A DNA stretch of 30,516 nt from UBA7236 sp031372705 (GCA_031372705.1 JANMLV010000153.1:1-30516), one strand, 5' to 3'. Shown: positions 6,774 through 14,579, counted from the stretch's first letter. Numbers and translations: made by a program. The notes: generated by a model from the letters alone, not told the origin.

Positions 6774-7706
6774 ATGGAAAGAGTAAAATGCCTTATAATA
6801 GGCTCAGGACCTGCGGGTTACACAGCAGCAATTTATGCTTCACGCGCCAATTTAAAACCTGTTATGTACACCGGGATTGAACCGGGCGGACAACTCATGC
6901 AAACTACCGATGTTGAAAATTTTCCGGGTTATCCAAATGGCATCATGGGCCCCGAAATGATGGAAGATTTTAAAAAGCAAGCCGAACGATTTGGAACAGA
7001 TATTCGATTTGGAATTGCTACACGCGTAGAATTAAACGGTGAAGTAAAAAAAGTACACTTTGATGATGAAACAGCAATTGAAGCCTACACCGTAATTATT
7101 GCAACCGGTGCCACCGCAAAATGGTTAGGTTTAGATTCAGAAAAAAAATTGAATGGAAATGGGGTTAGCGCCTGTGCTGTATGTGATGGTTTCTTTTTCC
7201 GCAACCAAGATGTGGCATTAGTTGGCGGCGGCGATACCGCTTGTGAAGAAGCAATGTATTTGGCAAAATTGTGTACCAACGTACATATGATTGTACGCAA
7301 AGACCATTTTAGAGCCAGCAAAATTATGCAAGACCGCGTTTTAAACACACCAAATATTCATGTAAATTGGAACACCGAAACTGTTGAAATTTTAGGAGAT
7401 ACTGTGGTTACAGGTGTAAAAATTAAAAATATACCAACCGGAGCCATATCAGAAATTGCAATTACCGGATTTTTTGTTGCTATTGGGCATCAACCCAACA
7501 CAAAAATATTTGAAGGCATTATTGACACCGATGCTCAAGGATATATTGTTACAAAAAGTGGTTCATCGAAAACTAATATTGAAGGCGTTTATGCAGCCGG
7601 CGATGTGCAGGACAAACACTACCGACAAGCAGTTACAGCCGCTGGCAGTGGATGCATGGCCGCATTAGATGCAGAGCGATATCTTACTGAAAAAAATATA
7701 GGTTAA
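6774..7706 (+). CDS. trxB: Thioredoxin-disulfide reductase
   Basis: TrxB transfers electrons from NADPH through FAD to thioredoxin in the cytoplasm. I place the start at ATG 6774 (MERVKCLIIGSGPAG), because the upstream in-frame TTG lies inside a promoter-like box and adds residues not seen in the family. The 310-residue product then has normal length. It shows the FAD-binding GSGPAG at 10-15, EPGGQL near 36-41, the redox pair CAVC at 134-137, the NADPH-binding GGGDTACEEA at 151-160, and the second FAD motif AAGDVQD near the end. It heads a run of thiol-redox genes (gpx, bshB1) on the same strand and probably reduces the thioredoxin that serves the neighbouring peroxidase. Confidence 0.95.
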   Translation: MERVKCLIIGSGPAGYTAAIYASRANLKPVMYTGIEPGGQLMQTTDVENFPGYPNGIMGPEMMEDFKKQAERFGTDIRFGIATRVELNGEVKKVHFDDETAIEAYTVIIATGATAKWLGLDSEKKLNGNGVSACAVCDGFFFRNQDVALVGGGDTACEEAMYLAKLCTNVHMIVRKDHFRASKIMQDRVLNTPNIHVNWNTETVEILGDTVVTGVKIKNIPTGAISEIAITGFFVAIGHQPNTKIFEGIIDTDAQGYIVTKSGSSKTNIEGVYAAGDVQDKHYRQAVTAAGSGCMAALDAERYLTEKNIG

Positions 7707-7796
7707 TCAATTCTCGATTGTTTGCATTGTATTATAAACATACTTTGGTAAACTTTTATCCATAATAAATGTTTATACAGATATAATACAATACTA

Positions 7797-8300
7797 TTGG
7801 ACAATACTATTTATCAATTTAAATATTCTTTAACCAACGGAAAAGAATTAACCCAAGCCGATTTAAACGGCAAGGTAATTCTTATGGTTAACACAGCGAC
7901 TAAATGCGGACATGCGCCTCAATTAGCAACACTCGAGGAATTATATCATACCTATAAAGATAAAGGATTGCTCATTCTTGGATTTCCAAGTGACCAATTC
8001 GCACAAGAACCTTTAGATGGCGAAAATATTTCTGAATACTGCAGCATTAATTATGGTGTTAGTTTTCCTATGTTGCAAAAAACAAAACTAAAGGGAGATA
8101 ACGCGCATCCTGTTTTTAAATTTTTTGCTGATGAAAAAATGAACGGCAAATTTTCATCTAAACCACGTTGGAATTTCTACAAATATTTAATAGGTAGAGA
8201 TGGTAAACCGATTGATTATTTCTGGACCTATCGCAAGCCCGATAACAGTAAAATAATTAATGCGATAGAAAAAGCGTTAGCTAAACCTGTTGTATCGTAA
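7797..8300 (+). CDS. Glutathione peroxidase family thiol peroxidase (probably thioredoxin-dependent)
   Basis: These enzymes reduce hydrogen peroxide and lipid hydroperoxides. The 167-residue product has the catalytic tetrad of the family: Cys37 in NTATKCG, Gln67 in FPSDQF, and Trp125-Asn126 in RWNF. Cys82 (SEYCSINYGVSFP) is at the position of the resolving Cys in thioredoxin-dependent members. The usual FPCNQF motif is FPSDQF here. The start codon appears to be TTG at 7797: the frame has no ATG between the stop at 7749 and the conserved N-terminus. It lies downstream of trxB and before bshB1. With bacillithiol made rather than glutathione, electrons most likely come from thioredoxin. It is a cytoplasmic protein with no signal peptide. 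Confidence 0.9.
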   Translation: MDNTIYQFKYSLTNGKELTQADLNGKVILMVNTATKCGHAPQLATLEELYHTYKDKGLLILGFPSDQFAQEPLDGENISEYCSINYGVSFPMLQKTKLKGDNAHPVFKFFADEKMNGKFSSKPRWNFYKYLIGRDGKPIDYFWTYRKPDNSKIINAIEKALAKPVVS

Positions 8301-8329
8301 AACAAATTCCAGTTCATGTTAGAGATTAT

Positions 8330-8337
8330 TAACTTTG
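8330..8337 (+). promoter_or_regulatory. Candidate -7 box almost abutting the bshB1 start codon
   Basis: TAACTTTG is an exact TAnnTTTG match, followed by AGGC and the ATG at 8342. The spacing and the AGGC are the same as at era (3976-3990), which suggests a near-leaderless transcript. No clear -33 TTTG is seen. Confidence 0.45.
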
Positions 8338-8341
8338 AGGC

Positions 8342-9058
8342 ATGAAACTCAATATCTTAGCCTTTGGTGCACATCCTGATGATGTTGAACTAAGTTGCAG
8401 CGGAACTATAATTGCACATATTACAAGCGGTAAAACAGCAGGTATAATTGATTTAACAGCCGGTGAAATGGGCTCAAGAGGAACAGTGGCCATTCGCGCC
8501 GCAGAAGCCCAAGCAGCAAGCAAAATTTTGGGATGTAGTATTCGCGAAAATTTAGGCTTGGCAGATGGTCTATTTGAAGTAAATAATGCCAATATGTTGC
8601 TGGTTGTTACAGCAATTAGAAAATACCAACCTGATATTATCTTATGCAATGCTCCCGAAGATCGCCACCCCGACCATGGTAAAGCATCAAAACTAGTTGA
8701 GGAAGCTGCATTTTTATCGGGATTAATTAAAATTGAAACAATGGTTGATGGCATTGCACAAAATGCTTGGCGACCAACAATCGTTTTAAAATATATTCAG
8801 GATCGCTGGCTTACGCCGGATGTAGTTGTTGATATTACGCCATTTTGGGAGCAACGGATGGAGAGTATCAAAGCGCACAGTTCTCAATTTTTTGATCCCA
8901 ACAGCAAAGAACCCGCAACGTATATTGCATCTCAAAACTTTTTCGATTCAATAGAAAGTCGCTCACGCGAGATGGGCAGAAGTGCACAATTTAAATATGC
9001 CGAAGGTTTTATCAGCAGTCGCGTTATTGGTGTAAGAAGTTTAAATGATTTATATTAA
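8342..9058 (+). CDS. bshB1: Bacillithiol biosynthesis deacetylase BshB1
   Basis: BshB1 deacetylates GlcNAc-malate, the second step of bacillithiol synthesis. The 238-residue protein is a PIG-L (LmbE-like) zinc enzyme. Its zinc ligands are His11 and Asp14 in AHPDDVELSCSG, and His112 in RHPDHG; Asp13 is the likely general base. The block DLTAGEMGSRGT (37-48) is the BshB1 version of the 'DLTrGElGTRGt' motif and separates it from mycothiol and phosphatidylinositol deacetylases. It is downstream of trxB and gpx, which suggests a thiol-redox cluster. The bshA and bshC genes are not in this window. A TAACTTTG box sits 4 bases before the ATG. Confidence 0.9.
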   Translation: MKLNILAFGAHPDDVELSCSGTIIAHITSGKTAGIIDLTAGEMGSRGTVAIRAAEAQAASKILGCSIRENLGLADGLFEVNNANMLLVVTAIRKYQPDIILCNAPEDRHPDHGKASKLVEEAAFLSGLIKIETMVDGIAQNAWRPTIVLKYIQDRWLTPDVVVDITPFWEQRMESIKAHSSQFFDPNSKEPATYIASQNFFDSIESRSREMGRSAQFKYAEGFISSRVIGVRSLNDLY

Positions 9059-9087
9059 AATTCTCCCATTAATATTAAACACATCAT

Positions 9088-9120
9088 TGCTGCCTCGCGC
9101 ACCTTCGAGTCGCTTCGTTT
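9088..9120. repeat. Remnant of the dispersed intergenic repeat
   Basis: Read on the minus strand, this gives GACTCGAAGGTGCGCGAGGC, closely matching the copy at 1832-1873 (GGCTCGAAGGTGCGCGAAGC). It lies between the convergent 3' ends of bshB1 and the S41 protease gene. Confidence 0.55.
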
Positions 9121-9166
9121 AACGCTGCGAGCAAGCTGCATACTTTAAAAATAATCGCATTAATTT

Positions 9167-10753
9167 TTAAAACTGCTGTAATGCTTTTATTACAGTATCA
9201 TCAATTTTATTCATGTTGGTATAATATCCATTATCGCCCCATTGTTGTCTGGCAATATAGGCTTTAATACATGTCTCAATTTTTTTGCGCGATGCATTTA
9301 TTTGTTCATCGGTTACAGCTTTTTCTGTATCATGTGTGTGTACGTATTGAATAAATTTTCCAAACATTGCTTCAGTTACAACAAAATCGTTCGCAAAAGA
9401 TTTTAAATCAGTATAACTTGCAAATGCTTTTGGATTTCCTGAGTAAGTTGAATAGCTGAATTGTTGAATTAAAGAGCGATTTAATAAATAGTTTAAGGTT
9501 TGATTAATTGGAGATGTATCAATTGGTACATGCACATCGGGTTGAATTCCCCATTCAATTTTTTGGCTGCCTTGCAGGCTGTCAGGTAATTCTCCACCAT
9601 TCATAATAATACTCATGTATTGTTCATAATAGGCATCAACACCTTCAGTATATGGGCGTTGTATACTCTTACCTGAAGGTGTGTAATAACGTGCAATGGT
9701 AAGACGGATTGCAGAGCTGTCGTTAAGGTCGTAAACTTGCTGCACCAATCCTTTTCCAAAACTTCTGCGACCAACTATTGTTGCGCGTTTATTGTCTTGT
9801 AAAGCACCTGCTAAAATTTCGCTTGCCGAAGCAGAATATTCGTTAACTAAAACAACTACATTACCTGATTCGAACAATCCATTATTGCCTGCGCGATAAT
9901 CATTTCTTCCAACAGCGCGACCTTCGGTGTAAACAATTAATGGTGTTCCACCTAAAAATTCATCAGCCATGGCGACAGCTCCGGTTAAATATCCACCCGG
10001 ATTTCCGCGCAAATCTAAAACCAAATTTTTCATTCCGCTATTTACTAACGATTGCAATGCATCTGCAAATTCGATTGGTGTTTTATCCGAAAATTTATTT
10101 ACTTTAATATAGCCGGTTTTTGCATCTATCATGTAATTTGCATCTATACTGGTAATTGGAATTACATCACGTACAATGCTAAATGGCAATAATGCTTTTT
10201 CACCTTGGCGTTTAATTTTAACATTAACCGTAGTGCCTTTTTTTCCTCTTAACTTTTTCATTACACCATCACTTGCAATTTTAATTCCGGCCACCAAGCT
10301 ATCATCAATCTTTATGATTTTATCACCTGCTAAAATGCCAAGTTTATCTGATGGGCCACCACTTAAAGCAGCAACAACTAAAATGGTATCGTCAACAATA
10401 TTAAATTCAATGCCAATACCATCGAAATTACCATCCAATTCTTCATTAAATCCCACCAAATCTTCTTTATGAATATAGCTGGAATGGGGGTCTAAATGTT
10501 TGAAAAGTTCGTCAATAGTTTCAGGGTCGTTGAGATAGGCTGAAAGAAAATCATCCATCAAAGAGTCTACATTTAACGAATCAACATACCGTTGACCTAT
10601 AAAGTTGAGGATATCGTTAATGCGTTCGTTTGATTGCGTATTGGAGCCATAGGTTGGTCTTCCGCCCGAAAAAGGGGATATTTTTAAGCCGATTAACACG
10701 CCTACAGCCAAAACAGCGGCAAATCCGAGAGGTAATAAGTATCTATTGTTCAC
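9167..10753 (-). CDS. S41 family C-terminal processing protease (CtpA/Prc type)
   Basis: This is a periplasmic serine protease with a Ser-Lys dyad that trims C-termini of envelope proteins. The 528-residue product starts with a hydrophobic segment (LLPLGFAAVLAVGVLIGL, residues 6-23), a signal anchor or signal peptide. A PDZ domain follows at about 103-190 (GIGIEFN...GPSDKLGILAGDKIIKIDD). The S41 core has YIKVNKFSDKT, LVLDLRGNPGGYL (244-256), the catalytic Ser309 in YSASASEI and Lys334 in SFGKG, 25 residues apart as in the family. The C-terminal region (about 400-528) is extra and mostly helical. It is divergent from the FTR1 gene. I give no gene symbol because several paralogues usually exist. 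Confidence 0.92.
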   Translation of the reverse strand: MNNRYLLPLGFAAVLAVGVLIGLKISPFSGGRPTYGSNTQSNERINDILNFIGQRYVDSLNVDSLMDDFLSAYLNDPETIDELFKHLDPHSSYIHKEDLVGFNEELDGNFDGIGIEFNIVDDTILVVAALSGGPSDKLGILAGDKIIKIDDSLVAGIKIASDGVMKKLRGKKGTTVNVKIKRQGEKALLPFSIVRDVIPITSIDANYMIDAKTGYIKVNKFSDKTPIEFADALQSLVNSGMKNLVLDLRGNPGGYLTGAVAMADEFLGGTPLIVYTEGRAVGRNDYRAGNNGLFESGNVVVLVNEYSASASEILAGALQDNKRATIVGRRSFGKGLVQQVYDLNDSSAIRLTIARYYTPSGKSIQRPYTEGVDAYYEQYMSIIMNGGELPDSLQGSQKIEWGIQPDVHVPIDTSPINQTLNYLLNRSLIQQFSYSTYSGNPKAFASYTDLKSFANDFVVTEAMFGKFIQYVHTHDTEKAVTDEQINASRKKIETCIKAYIARQQWGDNGYYTNMNKIDDTVIKALQQF

Positions 10754-10795
10754 CTGAAAAATTTATATTTTGCACAAAATAACTACATCTAACCC

Positions 10796-10847
10796 ATACC
10801 TTGTCAAAACAGGCCAACTCTTTTTGTTCATACCTGTTTTAGGGTAT
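10796..10847. promoter_or_regulatory. Bipartite inverted repeat in the S41 protease-FTR1 divergent region
   Basis: AAAACAGG (10806-10813) pairs with CCTGTTTT (10833-10840), and outside these ATACC (10796-10800) pairs with GGTAT (10843-10847). It may be a hairpin in the protease leader or a dyad binding site. The function is unknown. Confidence 0.35.
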
Positions 10848-10898
10848 TATGAGACCAACAAGCTAAAACGCTTTTTCCTGCAAATTTAGTGTAGTAAG

Positions 10899-10929
10899 TT
10901 TGCATCTGTTTAGAATTGGTCTAAATAAT
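10899..10929 (+). promoter_or_regulatory. Candidate FTR1 promoter with an overlapping dyad operator
   Basis: TTTG (10899-10902) is followed after 19 bases by TAAATAAT (10922-10929), a weak match to TAnnTTTG. Inside this lies the dyad TTTAGA-ATTGG-TCTAAA (10909-10925). Its TTTAG/CTAAA form recalls DtxR/MntR-type metalloregulator sites. Its position across the spacer and -7 box would fit repression when metal is plentiful. That is inference from position and sequence only. Confidence 0.4.
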
Positions 10930-10946
10930 AAAACGAAATTAAATAT

Positions 10947-11873
10947 ATGAATGAGTTTATAATCACATTTCGTGAAAGCCTTGAAGCTGCTTTAATTGTA
11001 GGAATAATTTATGCTGTTCTTGATAAAAACGGTTTGCATAGTCAAAAAAAGCAACTTTGGATAAGTGTAATTATTGCCATTTTAACCTCTGCAGTTTTAG
11101 GTGTGGTTTTATATGAAGGACTTAAGCAAGCACCTGAAGGAACAAGAGAATTGTTGGAAGGTGTTTTCATGTATATAACTGCAGCGTTATTATTTTATGT
11201 TATTTTTTGGATGAGTAAAACTTTATCCAGTAGAGATGTAATTACAAATCAAACCAAAAATGCTGCTGCAAAAAGTGGTAATTTGGGTATATTTATGTTA
11301 GTTTTTTTTGCCATTGTAAGAGAAGGATTTGAAACTGCTTTATTTTTAGTTGCCAGCACGAGTATAGATAATAGTTTTTCTTATGGCGGTTTTTTTGGAG
11401 GGATTTTAATTGCGGTATTAATTGGATATTTAATTGTAATACAAGGTAAGAAAATTCAATTGCGTCCATTCTTTAAATACACTTCATTACTATTGGTGTT
11501 TTTTGCCGCAGGAATGGTAGCTTACGGCACACACGAAGTACATGAATATATTGAAGAGCGCGAACACAAAGAAGCAGTAATAACAACTATAGAAACTGAA
11601 ACAGCTGTTGAAGTTGCGCCGCATGAAGAGGAAGAAGAATCGGTTTACAATATTTTCAAACCTAAAACAGCCGACGAAAATCCATCAACAACTTGGTATA
11701 AGCTCGATGATGAGTCGGGCGAGTATGTTCATTTATTAAATGATGAGGGTTTAATCGGTTCGTTTATTAAAGGTTTATTTGGCTACAATAGCAATCCTAT
11801 TTTGATTGAAGTAATTCTTTGGTTTGTTGCTTTGATATTCGGGTTGTTTGTTTGGCGTAAAGCATATAAATAA
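10947..11873 (+). CDS. FTR1-family iron permease
   Basis: FTR1 proteins are inner-membrane ferric or ferrous iron permeases. The 308-residue product has two REXXE motifs, the iron-binding signature: RESLE at 9-13 and REGFE at 125-129. I see about seven membrane segments, among them residues 38-55, 72-90, 113-124, 145-163, 177-195 and a last one at about 285-304. Between the last two lies a loop of roughly 90 residues that is very acidic and His-containing (HEVHEYIEEREHKE and a run of five Glu near 231-235), a feasible metal-collecting segment. No EfeO or EfeB partner genes are nearby. A terminator shared with the convergent oxidoreductase follows at 11905-11944. Confidence 0.85.
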   Translation: MNEFIITFRESLEAALIVGIIYAVLDKNGLHSQKKQLWISVIIAILTSAVLGVVLYEGLKQAPEGTRELLEGVFMYITAALLFYVIFWMSKTLSSRDVITNQTKNAAAKSGNLGIFMLVFFAIVREGFETALFLVASTSIDNSFSYGGFFGGILIAVLIGYLIVIQGKKIQLRPFFKYTSLLLVFFAAGMVAYGTHEVHEYIEEREHKEAVITTIETETAVEVAPHEEEEESVYNIFKPKTADENPSTTWYKLDDESGEYVHLLNDEGLIGSFIKGLFGYNSNPILIEVILWFVALIFGLFVWRKAYK

Positions 11874-11904
11874 TTACAAGTAGATGTAGACCTACATTAC
11901 TGCA

Positions 11905-11944
11905 AAAAAAACCGCTGTATGATTTCTCACACAGCGGTTTTTTT
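11905..11944. terminator. Bidirectional terminator between FTR1 and the oxidoreductase remnant
   Basis: A 14-bp perfect stem (11905-11918 with 11931-11944; core ACCGCTGT/ACAGCGGT) has A- and T-tracts on both sides and separates two convergent genes. A smaller hairpin, ATGTAG-AC-CTACAT, precedes it at 11884-11897. Confidence 0.85.
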
Positions 11945-11961
11945 AATTATTTAACTTCAGT

Positions 11962-12573
11962 TTACCTTGTCACCAACGTAAATGCAAAGTTTGGTCCTTT
12001 ACCTAATTTATAGGCCATGGTTATCCAAAGTTTCGCTAGGTTTTCAAGCATTACGGCATTTTCTAATCCGCCGGTATCTATTACTTTAAATCCTAAGTCT
12101 TCGGCAAGTGCAGTTACTACTTTTTTAGATGCTTCATCATCTCCTCAAATAAAAGTTTCAATTGCCTTATCGTTATAAATCGGATTAATCATATTGGCAA
12201 CGCCGGTAGTGTTAAATGCTTTTACAACATTTGCATTACCTGTCCATGCACTAATTGCTTCTGCTGCCGATTCAAATGGCTCAGTACTCACAGAAACAGG
12301 GTTTGTTGCATCAATAATTATTTTACCGTCCCAATCAACATCAATACTTTTAATTACCTCATCGGCAACGCCAAAGGGCAAGGCAACTAACACCACTTCT
12401 GCATAAGCCATTGATTCTTGAAAAGTGGTTACTTTAGCTCCGATGCTGATGGCATTCCATGCTTTTTGACTTTGTGGGTCACGCACGCCGAAGGTGATGT
12501 CATGGCCTTTAGCCTTCCATTTAGTTCCTGCTGCAAGTCCGATGTTGCCTGCTCCTAAAATTGTAATATGCAT
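11962..12573 (-). pseudogene. NAD(P)-binding oxidoreductase (COG2085, F420-dependent NADP reductase-like) with one in-frame TGA
   Basis: The frame from ATG 12573 encodes MHITILGAGNIGLAAG, a Rossmann GxGxxG nucleotide-binding motif, followed by VRDP and the family blocks VVLVALPFG, IIIDATNPV and VVKAFNTTG. A TGA at 12145-12147 (codon 143) ends it at 142 residues. The same frame then stays open for 60 more codons to TAA at 11962-11964. These encode GDDEASKKVVTALAEDLGF, then DTGGLENAVMLENLAKLWI and GKGPNFAFTLVTR, exactly the expected C-terminal half. Total length, about 203 residues, is normal. So one base change separates it from an intact gene: a recent nonsense mutation, a sequence error, or recoding. 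TGA is a normal stop elsewhere here (for example the MoxR gene). It lies 46 bases downstream of osmC and probably shares its transcript. Confidence 0.8.
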
Positions 12574-12619
12574 AAATTGAGATTGGGTATAATTGAATTT
12601 GCCGGTTGTAGTATAAAAA

Positions 12620-13033
12620 TTATGCCAACAACGTAGCGGTCATTGTAATTTCTGTATTCAATAATTTAGAAATTGGGCAATTTATTTTTGCTTCTTCTGC
12701 TGCTTCAGTGAAAGATTCAACCGTTGCTCCCGGAACTTTTGCCGATACTTCAAGGTGGGCGTTGGTAATTGCACCGTTGTCTAAAGTAATAGTGCATGTA
12801 GTGTTAATAGCCTCAGGTGTAAGGTCTTTAGTGCCTAACACGAAGCTTAATTTCATGCTAAAGCAACCTGCATGAGCAGCTGCAACCAATTCTTCAGGGT
12901 TGGTTCCAATGCCATCCGCAAAGCGTGTTGACCATGAATATTGATTTTGATTTAATACGCCTGATTGCGTAGATAAATGGCCTGAGCCTTCTTTTCCTGT
13001 GCCGTTCCATACGGCATTTGCGTTACGTTTCAT
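12620..13033 (-). CDS. OsmC-family peroxidase
   Basis: OsmC/Ohr proteins reduce organic hydroperoxides with two redox Cys residues. The 137-residue product has normal length and shows both: Cys57 in AAAHAGCFSM and Cys119 in NCPISKLL. The conserved Glu in NPEELVAAAH (about residue 47-48) is also present. The N-terminus, MKRNANAVWNGTGKEGSGHLS, follows OsmC rather than Ohr. The start ATG at 13033 is preceded by TAACTTTG at 13071-13078 on the minus strand. The next gene on the strand is the interrupted oxidoreductase. It is a soluble cytoplasmic enzyme that adds to the redox theme of the window. Confidence 0.92.
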   Translation of the reverse strand: MKRNANAVWNGTGKEGSGHLSTQSGVLNQNQYSWSTRFADGIGTNPEELVAAAHAGCFSMKLSFVLGTKDLTPEAINTTCTITLDNGAITNAHLEVSAKVPGATVESFTEAAEEAKINCPISKLLNTEITMTATLLA

Positions 13034-13070
13034 TATAAATTGTTTTGTTTGATTAGTTGAATATTTAAGG

Positions 13071-13078
13071 CAAAGTTA
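13071..13078 (-). promoter_or_regulatory. Candidate -7 box of osmC
   Basis: On the minus strand this reads TAACTTTG, an exact TAnnTTTG match, 37 bases before the ATG. A partial -33 (TTGG, 13098-13101) lies at 19-base spacing. Confidence 0.45.
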
Positions 13079-13196
13079 GTGGTTAGTGCGGGTAACTCCA
13101 ATTATTTACCGCAAGCTGAGCGATTGGCATGAAGCAACAAATAGCACAGCAAAAGTGTTATTAATTGATTTAAAATACCATAACGACAGCAAAAAT

Positions 13197-14495
13197 TTAT
13201 TTGTTAACAATAAATTCAAAAACACTATTTTTATTTCCATCGAATATATTGCAAAAATATAATCCGTTTGGAATGGTGTTTAAATTGATATTCGTGATAT
13301 CTGTATTGCTAATAACATCGCTATATATTTTGCCTCCAATATTATTGTAAATGGTAATTGTGTAATTCAAATTTGATTCCGGTAACTCAATACTGAAAAT
13401 ACCATTATTTACTGTTGGATATAAGCTGATTTTATTTTCATTTATAGTTATGTTTTCATAAATACTGCCGTCGGCAAATCGACCATCACCGCAACTCACC
13501 CATTTTGGACCATCGTTATACCAAATTTCCGAAAGTGTATCTGCTTTAAAAAAATCATGTAAAATATAGGCAAGTTTATCTTTGCCAAATCCATTTAAAT
13601 TAAATCCACCACCATCAGCACGGAAATCTACCTCGCAATCCCAATACAAACTATCATATTCACGTGGTGTAATTCCATCGGTCCATAAATAAGGCCCCCA
13701 CGAAACAAATGGTACTACTTTTCCGGGTGCAGTATACTTATACAATGGATCTCCACTAATTTGTTTTTCAACAGCCGCTTTAAATCCAAATCCGCAGCGA
13801 TAGGAGCCGGGTTCATGAATAGAACTGTACATTTCATAAGTTGGATCGGCATAACCTGCATAGTATGGACTACCCACATACACATGTTTTAAATTTGGGT
13901 ATTCAATCAGCATTGCGGCTAGCGCCAATTGCACTTTTTTTTCTATTGAATCACGATACGCTGGCATATCGAAAATTGTATCTGCGCGTGAGCCATTAAA
14001 TAGCCATGCAATTTGTACTTGTTCGCGTGTATAGCCTTTAGCATTCAATCTATTTTCTTCAATATAGTCCCAGTATTCGGGATGGTCAACATTCATGCTT
14101 TCCATTCCTTCGCCTGAATTAGTTGCATTGAGCAATTTTAGGCAAGGATTAACATCAGGGTCAGCACCAAAAATTGTAATTAGATGATTAAATGGTTCAC
14201 CGGTTGTGGAGCCGCCAAAGCCGGCAAATATTATTTTCCCGGTTTCATAATTTACATTTCCGAGTGTGTCTAGTGGTTTAATGCCTTTAACAATTTTCAT
14301 TCCTTTTTTTAAATGCGCATTTGGGATTACATTTTTTCCATTAGGATATAATCCACCTTGATACAATCCTAAATAGTAACCTGTTTTAAGGTCAACCAGC
14401 GGAATATTTCCGGTTGAATCGTTTTCACATTGAATTTGTGCATTGGTTAATCCAACTGAAATGCACAACAATAAAAGGGTTATTCGAATTTGCAT
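13197..14495 (-). CDS. T9SS-exported protein, SGNH-like family of unknown activity
   Basis: I place the start at ATG 14495 (MQIRITLLLLCISVGLTNAQ, a signal peptide), because a longer frame would run into the upstream gene's terminator. The product has 432 residues. The last 75 or so form a T9SS type A C-terminal domain (ISLYPTVNNGIFSIELP...IPNGLYFC). The middle contains FGGSTTGEPF, PNLKHVYVGSPYYAGYADP, VSWGPYLWTDGITPR and KLAYILHDFF. From memory this matches an uncharacterised family, best known from Planctomycetes and Verrucomicrobia, with GMSNTTQEF, SSRIYAGYA and WGPYLWADG. That family usually has DGTHPS, which resembles the SGNH catalytic Asp-His. Here it is DGGGFNLN, without His. The catalytic role is therefore doubtful; export by T9SS is well supported. 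Confidence 0.75.
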   Translation of the reverse strand: MQIRITLLLLCISVGLTNAQIQCENDSTGNIPLVDLKTGYYLGLYQGGLYPNGKNVIPNAHLKKGMKIVKGIKPLDTLGNVNYETGKIIFAGFGGSTTGEPFNHLITIFGADPDVNPCLKLLNATNSGEGMESMNVDHPEYWDYIEENRLNAKGYTREQVQIAWLFNGSRADTIFDMPAYRDSIEKKVQLALAAMLIEYPNLKHVYVGSPYYAGYADPTYEMYSSIHEPGSYRCGFGFKAAVEKQISGDPLYKYTAPGKVVPFVSWGPYLWTDGITPREYDSLYWDCEVDFRADGGGFNLNGFGKDKLAYILHDFFKADTLSEIWYNDGPKWVSCGDGRFADGSIYENITINENKISLYPTVNNGIFSIELPESNLNYTITIYNNIGGKIYSDVISNTDITNINLNTIPNGLYFCNIFDGNKNSVFEFIVNK

Positions 14496-14531
14496 GTGTT
14501 GTATTTTAATCAAATATAAACATTTTGCAAT

Positions 14532-14559
14532 AAAAAAAGCCGACACATGGTCGGCTTTT
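14532..14559 (-). terminator. Intrinsic terminator after the S46 peptidase gene
   Basis: A 9-bp stem (14535-14543 with 14551-14559; core AGCCGA/TCGGCT, loop of 7) is followed on the minus strand by a T-run. It lies 20 bases past the S46 stop and before the start of the next gene on the strand. Confidence 0.8.
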
Positions 14560-14579
14560 AACATAAAGTAATAATTATT

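Noticed and set aside
12145..12147. TGA read as selenocysteine
   Set aside because: No convincing SECIS-like hairpin with the usual apical G-U motif was seen directly 3' of the TGA, and TGA ends other genes here. Kept only as a test in the findings.
12145..12147. TGA read as Trp through an altered genetic code
   Set aside because: The MoxR-like gene and the GlsB-like gene end with TGA, and Trp is encoded by TGG throughout.
14496..14564. Upstream extension of the T9SS cargo gene to 14564
   Set aside because: It overlaps the S46 terminator, and the ATG at 14495 begins a proper signal peptide.
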